Notes: generated by a model not told the origin, from the sequence alone. Counted from the first letter of the stretch, positions 35,409-48,031 are shown. The stretch: DNA of 64,000 nucleotides from Microcebus murinus (GCF_040939455.1 NC_134108.1:15839501-15903500); one strand, 5' to 3'. A program made the numbers and translations.

Positions 35409-35713
35409 ATGGAGCGGCCGAGCAAGATGGATTTCTTCCAGAAGCTGGGCTACGGCCGCGAGGACGTGCTCAGGGTGCTGGGCAAGCTGGGCGAGGGCGC
35501 CCTGGTCAACGACGTGCTGCAGGAGCTGATCCGCACCGGCAGCCGCCCCGGGGCCCCGCCGGCCCAGGCCGCGCCCCAGCTCGTGCCCCGCGGCTCCTGC
35601 GGGCTCCCCGACTCCGCCCGGCGCCGCCTGGGGGCAGCCCCCGAAGAGGACTGCGGAGGCCCGGCCTGCTCCCTGCGACCCATAGTGATTGACGGCAGCA
35701 ACGTGGCGATGAG
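35409..35713 (+). CDS. ZC3H12D: ZC3H12D coding exon 1 (UBA-like domain, start of PIN/NYN)
   Basis: ZC3H12D (MCPIP4, Regnase-4, TFL) is a cytoplasmic endoribonuclease of the Regnase family; family members cut stem-loops in the 3' UTRs of cytokine mRNAs and damp immune activation, and human ZC3H12D is mainly lymphoid. This exon starts [19 protein letters not shown] and continues with a helical UBA-like segment (about residues 7-42), a proline-rich linker, and [13 protein letters not shown] (residues 89-101). D95 there is the first acid of the PIN/NYN active site. The ATG at 35409 has A at -3 and G at +4 and matches the family start. 101 codons plus two bases (AG) precede a GTAGCC donor. Family member D, not A, is chosen from the N-terminal sequence, the total length (528, human 527) and the PPIL4 neighbour. 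The exon is GC- and CpG-rich. Confidence 0.97.
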
Positions 35714-35834
35714 GTAGCCTTCCCTCACCCTGGGCGCGGGCGGGGCCTGCGCTCAGCCGCCCTGGGAACTGCCCCTCTTCTCTGCGGCTGGCTCCAAAGA
35801 GCTTTGGGGCCGTGCATGGGGCTTTGAAACCCTT

Positions 35835-36000
35835 TTTAGTGGTGTGTCCGTAAGCAATCACTTAACCTCTCTGAAGCTCACTTTGTCCATTTGTATTGCT
35901 GAGATAAAGCCTCCCAGAGGGTAGTTGTGAGCATCCGACCTGCGCAGAATGCCTAGGACAGAGCTTGGGATGGAGTAAATGTTCCACTGCTGTAGCTGTC
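35835..36000 (-). mobile_element. MIR SINE, antisense
   Basis: AATCACTTAACCTCTCTGAAGC, GTTGTGAGCATCCGACC and CCTAGGACAGAGCTTGGG follow antisense MIR. Confidence 0.7.
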
Positions 36001-37489
36001 ACTATATGAACGCAGAGGAACAGTCCCTTCTGGGGAAGGCAGTGGCAATCCCGGAGGAGTCCAGGCTCAGGTGTAGGACCATGTGGCTCCTTGTCCGGGT
36101 GTTGTCCCTAACAAAGCTGCGTGACTCTGGGAAAGCCATAGTACTCATTTCCTCTTCCATGAACCAGGCCCATTGGTATCTCTTCTGCTTCTCGCAAGGT
36201 TAGGAGAGCCAGGTGGGAAGACCTCTGCTGGGTTGCGGTTCCCTTGGTAGGCTGGGGAGAGGTGACTGTGGCCCCCACGCTGCAGACACGGCTATGTGAA
36301 TATTTGTGTATTGGCATCTTCGTGTGATTTGGGGGTGCGAGCATCGTTCGGAGCTGTTATCCTGCCTCTCTTGGCTGAGCTCCCCTGGCACAGAATCTCT
36401 GCAGCCTCCCCTGACTCCCTGCTGGGCCAGGCGGGCTGTTGCTCAAACAAGTGGATTATTCTACCACTTGGCTTTAGTTAAGAAATTGTTCACTCACAGA
36501 TATAAATACACGTGCTCCCCTTTTCAAAAGCTGAGTTAACTTCCACCTGGAGGTGGGAATCCAGAAAAGCAGTTATCCACAGCACCAAATGAGTCAACAG
36601 AGCATCCGAGCGTTTCCTTGGGGATTTGGGTTCACGTTGGACTTGGCACTGCAGGGCAGAAGTTTGGAAGGGTTCAAGCCATGATGTCCCAGCCTCTGGG
36701 GCTGTCCCTACACACTCTTCGTGGTGTATACTGAGAGTGTTTGTCAAAACCAAGCCTTGTCTCCCAGGCCTTGATTATATCAACAGGTGATGGAGCCCTC
36801 TCTTCCCCCTGGGATTTAGGGGCTGGTCCATGGAGTCACTATCACATTCTCACCCATGTCCTGTGTAGGCACCAGATAGGTAAGCCTATGAACTCCTGCT
36901 CAATTTAAGATCTCTTGAGTAAAGTTAAAGGGATTTTTTAAGAATCCAGTAGGTTCTAAGGGTCCTACTGGGAGGATTGTGAGAGGGGCCCTGGCCTCTG
37001 TGTGATCTGGACAAGGCACCTCTCTCTGGGCATTGATAGGCAGAGGGCTTTGCATGTGAGATGATACTGCTTAAATCAAAGACCTTCCCAGTCCTGAGAT
37101 TATGAGTTCTGTGATTCCAAATCCCAACAGCAGAATGGCTATAGGGTGAAAAGACTACTCTAGGGGCTACTGGAAGGTGTCAGCATTCTCTCTTTGGGGA
37201 TCAGGCATTTTTTAGGAATTGTCATAATAAGGTGGTGGTGGGTTTTATTTTGATAGGAGTCTCTGTTGCTGCATGGAATTCAGACTTAAGCCATGTCTTC
37301 TATTTGCACATGACCACAATGTGTCCTGGGTAAATCTGCTAGTCCTCCCATCTCTACCCTCCAATTTCCTGCAGTTATAACCAGTTTAACCCCTTTGTGT
37401 TCAATCTGTGTGGGTTACAAATGGAAACCATCACTCAGACTTATTACAAAAGAGTGTCTCAGAGCATAAATGTGTTCACACACTGGCTG

Positions 37490-37575
37490 CCTACAAAACA
37501 CAGGTAGCTATGTGCATTCTGTGTGTGCACATATATGTATGCACACACATACTGTCTACACACACAAACATCTCC
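37490..37575. repeat. CA/TG-rich low-complexity tract
   Basis: Interrupted ACACACA and TGTGTGCACATATATG-type alternations. Confidence 0.6.
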
Positions 37576-37972
37576 ACCCCTGCCCCCTGGATCCTAATTG
37601 TTAAGAAAAAGAGACAAATTGCACAACAACCACCTGATCATGAGACTTAATTTGTCCCTTCCAAAGGCAAGTTCTGGGAGAGAGTAGGGATCCCAGGTTC
37701 CACCCATCCCCTACCCTTCTACAGTGATGTCTACCATGTCCTCCAATGGGAGTTTCAGCAGGACACATGTCCCTCAGGGTCTGCCAGATCCTCAGTCGTG
37801 AAAGAGATTCAAGTGGGTCCTTACTCTTTATAGGGAAAGGATGTTTGAAACCCAAAGTGGTGTCTTGTTATTATCTGTTGGCCTCAAAATTCAATTAACC
37901 TCAGAAACATGGTTTCTGAAAATTCTTTTTCACTGAGGTTTTATAGTGTTGCAGACATTGCCATTTTCTGTG

Positions 37973-38283
37973 TTTTTTTTTTTTTTTTTGAGACAGAGTC
38001 TCATTCTGTTACCCGGACTAGAGTACAGTAGCATCATCATAGCTCACCGCAACCTCAAACTCCTGAGCTCAAATAATCCTTCTGCCTCAGCCTCTCTAGT
38101 AGCTGGGACTACAGGCACGAGCCACCGCATCCAGCTAATTTTTCTAGTTTTTGTATTTTTTGTAGAGACAAGGTCTCGCTCTTGCTCAGGCTGGTCTCAA
38201 ACTCCTGGCCCCAAACAATCCTCCCACCTTAGTCTCCCAAAGTGCTAGGATTATGGGTGTGAGCCACAGCGATGCACCTGGCC
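37973..38283 (-). mobile_element. Alu
   Basis: 17-bp poly(T), GAGACAGAGTCTCATTCTG, through to GCGATGCACCTGGCC; intermediate age, no lemur linker. Confidence 0.93.
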
Positions 38284-39284
38284 CATTCTCGGTTTTTGAA
38301 GGTGATACTGCTTCACACACTGTCTGGCCCTGGGGTGGTGGGGCTTAAAGACTTAAAGAAAGCTAAAGACTTTCCCACCCTGAGCAGCTGAGAAGCACGT
38401 CATCTGCTGGCAGGAGCATCCTTCAGTGTGCCTGTTGCCGGCTGTGGCTCTGTCCCTTGGAGCCTGGGGTGGGCTTCTGGAAGCTCTGGGGAATAGTTCG
38501 CTTTCTTGTCTTTTCCAGCTTCTAGAGACTGCCTGCATTCCTTGGCTCATGGTCCCTCTGTCTTCAAAGCCAGCAATGGCCTGAAATGATGCACACGATG
38601 TGGCATGCATATGTGCATTTATGCGTTTCTCTGCGGGAAGATCCATTGCTTTCAATAGATACTTAAAGGATCTATGCTCCCCAAAATGTTAGGAACCGCT
38701 GATGTAGAGCGAGAAGTTACAGATAATGTCTTGCTTTATGGTCAGGGATTTTACTGTATCCTGTGCCTATTAGCACAGAGAATGTGAGAGTGGGCCATCA
38801 GTCCTTGTATGGGCCCTCTCAGTTGCACAGGATGGGGCTTGATGGCCTTGGCCAAGGTCAACACTGGTTTGAATCAGACTCCGACCTCCAGCGTGCTCCC
38901 TGGCCATGCCACCACAGGTAGAAGTTTCCATGAGCTTCCCTCTCCGATGCTTCAGATGGCTTAGCCCAAGGCAGTGTGTTGTGGCCGAACCTGGAAGCCT
39001 GGCTGCTGCTCTCTGGAGGTCCGCAGAATGGGTCACTGTCCAAGTGTTTTCTGCAAGAAATGGACTCTTTCAAGCAGGACGAATGGTGTCATCTACCGTT
39101 TCCTAAGGGATATGTCAACATAAGAACTCTAGGTCAAAACGGGAAGAGCACACAGCAGGGCCCAGGCAGCAGAACTTATGGCTGCCCCTGTTTGCCATAA
39201 CCCACATAGGACACCAGGGAGGTCAAGGGGAAGGGACACAATGTGGGCACCTTTAGCTCAGGGCCATCCAACTCCCTGTGACAA

Positions 39285-39470
39285 GAGAGAGTACTATACC
39301 TACACTGTCCCATATGGTAGCCACCTGTCATATGTGGCCATCTAGCACTTGAACTGTGGCTAGTGCAACCAAGTAGAACTGAATTCTAGATTTTATTTTT
39401 TTAAATTAATCTGAACTTAAATATGAATAGCCACATGTAGTGAGCAGCTATTATTGGACTTTACAACTCT
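39285..39470. mobile_element. Palindromic hAT-type MITE (family not named)
   Basis: CACTGTCCCATATGGTAGCC at the left and the paired words GTCATATGTGGCC and AGCCACATGTAGTG give the hairpin-like arrangement of an old, common mammalian MITE. Confidence 0.6.
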
Positions 39471-39525
39471 GCTTTTCAGCCTACCAGCTGTGTAGCCTCA
39501 GGAGAGTCGTCTGACTTAAAAAAAA

Positions 39526-39686
39526 TTTTTTTTTTTTGAGACAGGGTCTCGCTCTGTTGCCCAGGCTGGAGTGCAGGGATACAATCCTAGCTCACTGCAA
39601 CCTCCAACTCCTGGGCTCAAGCGAGCCTCCTGGGCTTTGGCCTCCCAAGGTGCTTGGATTACAGGTGTGAGCCACCGAGTCCAGCC
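39526..39686 (-). mobile_element. Alu monomer with internal deletion
   Basis: Poly(T), GAGACAGGGTCTCGCTCTG to CACCGAGTCCAGCC, about 160 bp; TCTGACTT occurs on both sides. Confidence 0.85.
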
Positions 39687-39777
39687 CATCTGACTTTTTC
39701 GAGCCCTGTTTACACAATTTAGAGGTTGGACTAAATAACCTTAAATCACTTTTTTTTTTTTTTGTTTAAATCTCTAA

Positions 39778-40110
<333 letters not shown>

Positions 40111-40159
40111 TAACTTAGTTATTTTACATATGCTTGAAAGAAGTAAATACATTTTTCTT

Positions 40160-40218
40160 TTTTTTTTTAATTTTTTTTTTATTTTTTTTTCTTTTTTCCA
40201 AACAAGTCAGTTGTCTGA
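40160..40218 (-). mobile_element. Minimal poly(A) retroposon (~21 nt body)
   Basis: An impure poly(T) tract plus CCAAACAAGTCAGTTGTCTGA lies between ACATTTTTCTT at 40149-40159 and 40219-40229. Same layout as 12332-12370, with a shorter and more T-rich duplication, so less certain. Confidence 0.6.
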
Positions 40219-40608
40219 ACATTTTTCTTATAAAGGAATTTTTCTTCCTCTTCTGAGGTTCAGAGAGAGTAAGTAACTTGCCTGCTTGGATTCAGTGCTC
40301 TTTCCCATGCAGTTCCCATTTCTTCCGCTCTTCCCCAGTCTGGACTTAGGAAAGGCTGCAGAGTGGGAGACCCTGACCTCATAGGCCTTTGTCGTGGAGC
40401 CAGAGCCCTTCCCCTTCAGGGTGAGCCCTGGGCATGCCAGCTGCAGACAGGGCATGAGAGGCCTCTGCTCCCTCCACCAGGGGTCCCTTGCAGGGCTGGT
40501 GCCAGCATGCACTCCTGCTGCTGCCAAGGGGCTGGGGCTCCTTGCATGTGCATTGAGCGTTAGCTCTGCTTGATTGCCAAGTACAGCCCCACACCTTTAG
40601 GATGGAGG

Positions 40609-40611
<3 letters not shown>

Positions 40612-40660
<49 letters not shown>

Positions 40661-40661
40661 G
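40612..40661. repeat. (TG)n(GA)n compound microsatellite
   Basis: About 15 TG units pass directly into about 9 GA units. Confidence 0.97.
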
Positions 40662-41040
40662 TCAGCTTGGGTTACTCAGCTGAATACCTCAGTTGACGGA
40701 CCCCTGGCCCAAAGAAAAATGTCCAGCAGCAGATTTTTAAAAAGAAGGCAGCTTTCATTGAAAGCATATTAAAAGCTGCATCATGGTGTCTGGGAAGAAC
40801 CGGAGTTCTCATGAGCTAACTCTTGCAGCATTTCCTTGCCTGGGCAGCGGACTCACCAGCGGCCACTCTGTTTTACATTCTATAGGCAAATCTAGAAAAG
40901 GCAGGATTTGAAGTACAGGCTTGGGGGGAAACCACCTGATAATTTCACATCCTCTTTACTGCCCCAGAGGAGGGTTTCATTTGAATGTGTCCTCGTTTTG
41001 GAGGGTACAGGGCTTTTTGTTTGAGTTGTTGTTTATGTTT

Positions 41041-41323
41041 TTAACACACTGACTGCCACACTAGAAGACAAAATTTTTTCCTTACAGCCACGGTGTTTTA
41101 TTACGAAAATAGAATAAAAAGTGCCAAAAACAAAATGATCCTTTCTAATTTAATGAAAGATTTGTCATTTTTAATTGTTTTCTGTGTGTGAGTCATATGC
41201 AACTTGACAAATAGCTTACGTGGGTCCCACGGTGAAAAGATGTGAAGTACGTATGCTCCACGAGGCCCTGGGTTCAAAACTATCGTGAGTTAAATACAAC
41301 TCACATGACAGATAATGTGTTAA
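41041..41323. mobile_element. TTAA-flanked MITE, piggyBac-like, copy 2
   Basis: A 283-bp unit with TTAA at both ends (41041-41044, 41320-41323). Left TTAACACACTGACTGCC, right reverse-complemented TTAACACATTATCTGTC. It shares with copy 1 the ends, CTTTCTAATTT, ATTGTTTTCTGTG, GTGAGT(Y)ATATGCAA and the subterminal palindrome GAGTTAAATA(Y)AACTCA, but the central part differs. No coding capacity. Confidence 0.85.
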
Positions 41324-42169
41324 ACTATTAGAAAACTCAGCAGACTCTGGCTTATTCTGGAGTAAGAAATCCTCCGATGAAGAGAAAGTTCAGGCTGGAA
41401 ATCATGCCTCTCTCGGTTTTCATCATCCCCCTCTCCGTGGTTTCCGGTAGGTGGAAAAGAGATGGGTGGGGGTTTACAGCTGGGCCCCTGAATCTGCTCT
41501 GCCTGGCGTTAGCCTTGGGCTCCTGCCTGTCTGCACCCATTTCTCCTTTGATAAGACGAGGGCTCCTAGAACAGCCCCTGCCCATCCTCTCTCCTCCCCC
41601 TGACTTGAGCTGGGCAGAGACCTGGTAGGAGGAGTCAAAGTTTAACCCCAGATAAGAAAGAGAATGGAACTAGGGGTGCCCTTCCCACCTCAGACTCCTC
41701 AGGAAGCGCTACTCATCTTCCCTCCCTCCCACCCACGGCCACAACCTTGCTCCGCACAGGACGGTTTTGGCCCTCTCTTCTGCAGGGGCCTCTTGGGCAA
41801 CAAAGACACAGTGGTGTGCAATGAGATTGTCTGGTTACTGTCGATGACAGGCTCCCTAATGGCAGCTGCCCCAGGCACAGTTGTCGTGCAGCAAAATTTG
41901 CCTCTGGCACCAACCCACTTCCCCTTCCCAGTGCCTGGCGCCCAGCCTGCCGCCTGGCCCGGTTCTCAGTGCCTGGCGAGGAGGGTGGGAAGGCCCCTCC
42001 CCAGGTGTGAGGATATTAACTGCAGGTCATCGTTGCCCCGAAGGAGCTGCCACCTGGACCCCACGGGCAGAGACCGGGAAGGAGGAGGAATAAATGGTCT
42101 TTGGGGAAACCAGGGAGGAAGACTCTGCAGCCCAACAGGTCAGGTGGCCACTAGACCAGAGAGCAGGGC

Positions 42170-42310
42170 ACGTTTCTTTGCTTTGGCTTCCATAAGGGTA
42201 AAATGAGGACGAAGGTCACTTCCTCAAGGGCTTATTGTAATGATTAAATGAGGTGAAGTGTGCAGAGTGGCCTGGCAAACCAAACTCTCTAGAGATATTA
42301 AAAGTGAGCT
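42170..42310 (-). mobile_element. MIR SINE fragment, antisense
   Basis: CTTCCATAAGGGTAAAATGAGG and TTGTAATGATTAAATGAGGTG are the antisense MIR 5' half. Confidence 0.75.
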
Positions 42311-43199
42311 CCAAGAAGCCGGAGTTGATGTCTCTTCTTAGCACCCAGCACAGATGTTCGTAAGGTGACGTTGTGTCCATGGGGGATTGAACAGATGAGT
42401 GGATGCCCTTGGGTTACGCTTTTCCCTCTGTATGCTGCAGAGTGGGTGCCCAGGGTCCCCGTGGATGCTTATTGTCTGCCTGGGAGCTCTGCCAGGGTTC
42501 AGTTTCCCTCCCCCTCTCTCCACTGAACCCCCTCACCCCAAAGGTGTCAGGGATGGAAAGTTGGCTTTTGAATGGTTAAACACTACGTAATGAGTCGCAA
42601 AAAAAGAGAGCAATTAAGAAGCAATTTTTCAAATAATCATGGTAGTGGTATTTTTTTCCTTCTGAAATGACGGAGGTGCTTGTGTTTGGGGGTGCGATGG
42701 AGGGAAGGGTGTCGCCGGTTGTTCCCATTACTGCTGGATGGGGTCTAGAGGGTCAGGGGATGCTATTATGAAGCAGCACCCTTCTGTTTTCTTCCTCCTT
42801 CTCTGACAGATCCTTTCTGTCTCTTGCGTAAGATTGCCCTCCTCGACTTGTAAGCAGCTGCTAAATCCCACAGTTCCTTTTCTCTCAGGGCAGTCGGGTC
42901 ATTTTGTCCACGCTGTGGATTCAGCTATTGCTTAAGTAGAGATGACCTCCAACTTTGATCACTCAGACCTCTCCTCTGAGTCCTCGCCGTTTATTTAAGG
43001 TCTCCACTTAGAGGAAATCTCGAGTAAACAGCTCAACTGTAGCCAAAACCAGACCCGAGATCTTTCCCTCTGAAGCCTCTTCCCTTCGGCGTTCCGTGTG
43101 TGTCGGTGACAGCCCCCCATCATCCTCGGGGCCCTCTTCTCCGTCAGCCCTGTGGCAATGGGTTGCCGAGCTCTGGAGGTTTTACCTTGCAAGTATCTC

Positions 43200-43480
43200 T
43201 CGGGTTCACCTGCCCTTCTCCTTCATCCACCACCAGCCCAGTCCAAGTCACCATCAGTCTTTACTCTGGTCACTGCCTACACCTGCTCTTGCTGCCTTCC
43301 AATTTATCTGTGCTGCCAGACTGGGCTTTTTGAATCAAAATCACAGCGCATCACACATATCCCCAATCTTAGCATCCTTCCATGGCTTCTCATTCCCCTC
43401 AGGAAAAAGGAAAACATCTTCAGTCAGGCCCTCGAGGCCCCGCCTGTGCTCACACCGCTCTCTCTTCCCTGCCTCTGCTG
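43200..43480 (+). mobile_element. L2 fragment
   Basis: CCATGGCTTCTCATTCCCCTC, AGGAAAAAGGAAAACATCTTC and CTCGAGGCCCCGCCTGTGC follow the L2 'TTCCCATTGC / CAAGGCCCTGC' segment. Confidence 0.65.
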
Positions 43481-43759
43481 ACGTCTTTGTGAACTTGGGA
43501 AACCCAATAACACATTTATAACCATCTCTCAGGGCGAGAGGAATTCTGCAGATGGCTGCTCTCACCCATTTATGTTGATCCTCGTTAGCTTCGGTTAAAG
43601 AGAGGGTCTTGTCTGTTGGTCCTTGGAATGTATTCCCCAGGGAACCCGAGACCCACCTACCTATCACAGGCTGCATGGCTCGAGGTAAGGCACACAGTTT
43701 GTGAATGGAACAACGAACTGGCTTTAAAATGTGGGGTTGCCTGGTTCCCTCGATTATGA

Positions 43760-44032
<273 letters not shown>

Positions 44033-44085
44033 TAGATGGCACAGTGATAGTCGCTTATCTATTTGGTTGCTTGTCTAGTGATGTC

Positions 44086-44228
44086 TGTCTTCTTTGCTGC
44101 ACTGTAAGCTCCATGAAGGCACTGATTATCATGTTCACTGCCATGGCCCTAGCAGCTATCACCTAGCAGGATACTTGGCATATGCTACCTGTTCAATAAA
44201 TAGTTGTGGAATGGGGGGATGAATAAAT
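44086..44228 (+). mobile_element. L2 3' end
   Basis: GTAAGCTCCATGAAGGCACTG, GGATACTTGGCATATGCTACC and TCAATAAATAGTTGTGGAATGG: the classic L2 terminus. Confidence 0.88.
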
Positions 44229-44275
44229 TGCTCTTTTAGTGTGAATGATTAAGTTCCAAAAATAATTGTGTCTGA

Positions 44276-44704
<429 letters not shown>

Positions 44705-44774
44705 TAAAAGAGACATTTATTTAGTCAGGTAATATTTATTTATGGACTACCTAGTCGAATCATTTCATTTAGAT

Positions 44775-44800
44775 AAAAAGAAAGAAAGAAAGAAAGAAAA
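44775..44800. repeat. (AAAG)n microsatellite
   Basis: Six AAAG units. Confidence 0.93.
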
Positions 44801-44978
44801 TGGAGACCCAGGGGATTCTTTATTTTTAATTTTTAATTCAGCTAGGAATATTTTAAGCTACAAATATTAGAACACAGTGATTTATTTTATTATTTATTTT
44901 TTCTTAGAACAACTCATGATATGTAATATGGTTTAAATAAACAAGATTGTGTTTGTTTTCTTATTTGGCTTTCTTATA

Positions 44979-45166
44979 CAGGTTGAGTATCCCTTATTCA
45001 AAATGCTTGGGATATTTGCCTTATACCTACTGGTTGATCCTCCCTAATTAAAACATCCAAAATTTGAAGTGTTGCAATGAGCATTTCCTTTGAGTGTCAT
45101 GTTGGTGCTTGATAGGTTTTGAATTTTGGAGCATTTTGGATTTTTGAAACAGGGATGCTTAATCTG
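44979..45166. mobile_element. Tigger-type MITE (188 bp) with TA flanks
   Basis: Left CAGGTTGAGTATCCCTTATT and right, reverse-complemented, CAGATTAAGCATCCCTGTTT are inverted repeats. TA dinucleotides flank both sides (44977-44978 and 45167-45168), as for Tc1/mariner elements. Confidence 0.82.
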
Positions 45167-45168
45167 TA

Positions 45169-45642
45169 AGAAGAGATCTGCTGCTAACCGTTGTTGGCTT
45201 TGTTTCAGCCAAGTCGACAATGTAGGGCTGAGCTCTTGGTGATTCTGGGAGGTTTCCTTGACTTTTTCTTCCAGGATTTTTACCAAAGGTTTTTTATTTT
45301 GGTTTGTTTTAAATTCTATCAATTGTTACCAGTTTCTTCTTCTTTTCTCTCTGTTACTCCAAGATATTCTTGTCTCTTGGATGCAGCATCTTCAGTAACA
45401 TAGTCATTTGTTATCATCAGCAAGTACTATGTTCTATACACAATTGTACATGCTGTACTTTCATGCGGGCAGTGCAGTAGGTTTGTTTACACTGGCATCC
45501 CCACACACATGTAATGTGTAGCGCCACAACATGAGGGCTGCTACAACGTCACTAGGCGATAGGAATTTTTCAGGTCCATTATAATCCGTTTATGGGACCA
45601 CTGTCGTATACGTGGTCTGAAACATTATGCAGCACATGACTG
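45169..45642 (-). mobile_element. Tigger-like DNA transposon remnant, antisense
   Basis: The right end, reverse-complemented, reads CAGTCATGTGCTGCATAATG, then CCACGTATACGACAGTGG and TGTAAACAAACCTACTGC, as in an old Tigger family. A - strand open frame (45044-45322) crosses into the neighbouring MITE and shows no conserved transposase motif. Confidence 0.65.
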
Positions 45643-46399
45643 CACATCTGTGCAATTGCCTTGGGTTTTCTCTCCCAGCATTCAAACCTCTCCCTAAATG
45701 GCAGGGCTAACCATCCGTGTGGCTGGCAGTTTTCACTTTGGCACACCTGGCGTGGAGTAGGCAGGCAGCGGGGCACCTCTGCCACCACCTATTCCAGTGC
45801 AAAATGATGACACTTTTATCTAGGAGGTCAGCAGCCACAGTGGGAGGCCGCCTCCTTCCTGGTTGTGTCGGCACTTTCTCTATAGCGGTACGGGCAGGGA
45901 GCAGTGGCGTTCCATACCCTTGGCGTCAGCTGGCACGAGAGTAGCTCACCCATTAGCCATCCTGCCCGGCCTGACTGCCACCCCTTCTCCAAGGCTGGGA
46001 CTGCTCTGTGACTTTGCAGGGACACAGGGACACGGCTCCCACCTCCGCTCCAGCCTTCCGTGCTCGCTCTGGGCTGTGGTTCCCTCCACGCTGTGGGATC
46101 CACAGGATCCTGTCTGCTTTCTGTCTTCCTGAAATCTGTCAAAATCCTGGGTTTGCTGCTGTCCCCAAGCCTATTTGAATGGGATTACAGACGCCCCCTT
46201 TTGTACCTCTTTATTGCCATTACGTTGGGACTTTGAGAGGGAGGGAGATAAATTCTTGTGTTCAGTTCTCCATCCTGAGCGAGTTACCCAAAATAATTCT
46301 TTATGTTCTGAACATGAAGAACGGTGGCTGTCAACAGTCGTGTAATATTTAAATATAATATGAGCAAACAGTAGGGAAATTATTTTGAGGAAGGGAAGG

Positions 46400-47296
46400 A
46401 ATGTTTGAACAAGCCACAGGCGTAAACCTGTGGAGGAAAGATGAATAAATGTTACATTAAAATAAAAGCTTCTGTCCATTAATGGATACCACAAAAACAG
46501 AATGCAAAGACAAGCCTCACCCTGGCGGTGGCACATACCACGTGCTCCTGATGAAGGACTACAGTCTAGATCTAGAGAGAATTGCTCCAAATCGATGAGA
46601 CAAAGACAATGAACCAACAGAAAGCTAAAGAGTGAATGAGGCATTCACAGAAGAGAAAACATAAATGGCTAGTAAACTTATGAAAAGATGCCAAATCTCA
46701 TTAGTAACCAGAGAAATGTACAATGAAACCACAGTAGGAGACAGTTTTGTACCCACCAGATTTTCACCAATTCAAAAGTCTGAAAATGCCAGGTGCTGGT
46801 AAGGTTGTCTCGTATGCTGTGCTGCATGTGGAACTTGGTATCACCACTCTGGAAAACAACTTGGCATTATCTTGTAAAGCGCCTTTCCCTACAACTCAGC
46901 AAGAGCCACTCTTAGAGATATATCCTAGAGAGGCCCTTGGACTTCTGTGCCAGGGACTTAAAACTAACAGCAGTGAACCTATCGACATGGCCAGACAAAC
47001 ACGATTTCAAATGAAAAAAGCAAGTTGCGTAGGACATGTATAGTATGATTCCATTTGTGTGAAGTCCAATGTGTAGCCACATTGAAAATGATCCTTTATA
47101 CATGTGTATTTTTAAAAATAAAAGCATGGGAATTATAATATAAACACAAAGTTCTAAAACTTGGATTATCTTAAGGGAAGTGGAGAGGACTGCAAATTGG
47201 TTGGGGCAGAGGGGACTTCCCAAACACGGGCCACCTTCATTTCTCAGAGCAGGTGCTACAGAGGTGACATTTTTTATTATTATTTGTATAATAGAT
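46400..47296 (+). mobile_element. L1 ORF2 3' fragment
   Basis: AGCTTCTGTCCATTAATGG, ATGCAAAGACAAGCCTCACC, GAAAAGATGCCAAATCTC, GAAATGTACAATGAAACCAC and ATGATTCCATTTGTGTG follow sense L1. Many stops. Confidence 0.82.
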
Positions 47297-47313
47297 ACAT
47301 TATGCACATTTTT

Positions 47314-47565
47314 TTGTTAGACCTCTGTCACCCAGGCAGAGGTGTCATCATAGCTCACTGTAACCTCAAACTCCTGGGCTCAAGTGATCCTCTTACTAGA
47401 ACCACAAGCATGCACCATCACGCCTGGTTAATTTTTAAATTTTTTTTTAGAAATGGGGTCTTGATATATTGCCCAGGCCGGTCTTGAACTCCTGGCCTCA
47501 AATGATCTTCCTGCCTCTGCCTCCCAAAGTGCTGGGCTTACAGGCATGAGGCACCACACCTGGCC
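47314..47565 (-). mobile_element. Older Alu with diverged TSD
   Basis: CTCTGTCACCCAGGCAGAGG to CACCACACCTGGCC. ACATTATGCACATTTTT (from 47297) and ACATTATGTACCTTTTT (from 47566) flank it. Confidence 0.9.
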
Positions 47566-48031
47566 ACATTATGTACCTTTTTAAAGTCTGGAAACCACGT
47601 CATAATGGAAAGGACTTAAACTTGGGGGAAGAAACAATTTATGACAAATTATGAAGAGGAAGCTCTTCCAAATTCTGAGTAAATATTATGAGTTAAAGGG
47701 ATTTTTCCTATTTTTGCAAGGCCCCAAAGGCAAACCTAAGATCAAACAGCAGAACTTCCTGGGATGGGAATTTTAGCCCTGATAAGAAAGCCCTTGTAAT
47801 GTTTCTACCACCTGATACATGGTCACCTCCTTTGTAGCTTTTGCTAGAACTCTCACACACCCGTGCTTATTCAGTCTGCTCATAGACACCCTGAGATGGG
47901 TTAGGGAGGTGTTGTCACCTCCTTGTATAAAGGTACAACCTGACATTAAAAGAGAGGCAAAGTACCCAGGAACTGGGCTCAGCCCAGAACCCACGCTGTA
48001 GATTCTTAGCCTTGGACTCTATTACATTCTT

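Larger units (their letters stand above)
35150..35760. other. ZC3H12D: CpG-rich block over ZC3H12D coding exon 1
   Basis: Dense CpG from about 35170 through the exon to 35750 in AT-richer surroundings. It is probably exon-driven but could act as an internal CpG island or alternative promoter. Confidence 0.6.

Noticed and set aside
35078..35692. 204-codon + strand open frame across the first coding exon
   Set aside because: Out of frame with the nuclease sequence, begins in an MLT1-proximal segment and has only R/A/G/P-rich content; its single relevant point, the ATG at 35345, is reported separately.
41664..42206. 180-codon + strand open frame in a ZC3H12D intron
   Set aside because: No recognisable domain, and it lies in an intron with MIR sequence at its end.
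45044..45322. 92-codon - strand frame as a transposase gene
   Set aside because: It crosses from a Tigger remnant into a separate MITE and has no conserved transposase motif.
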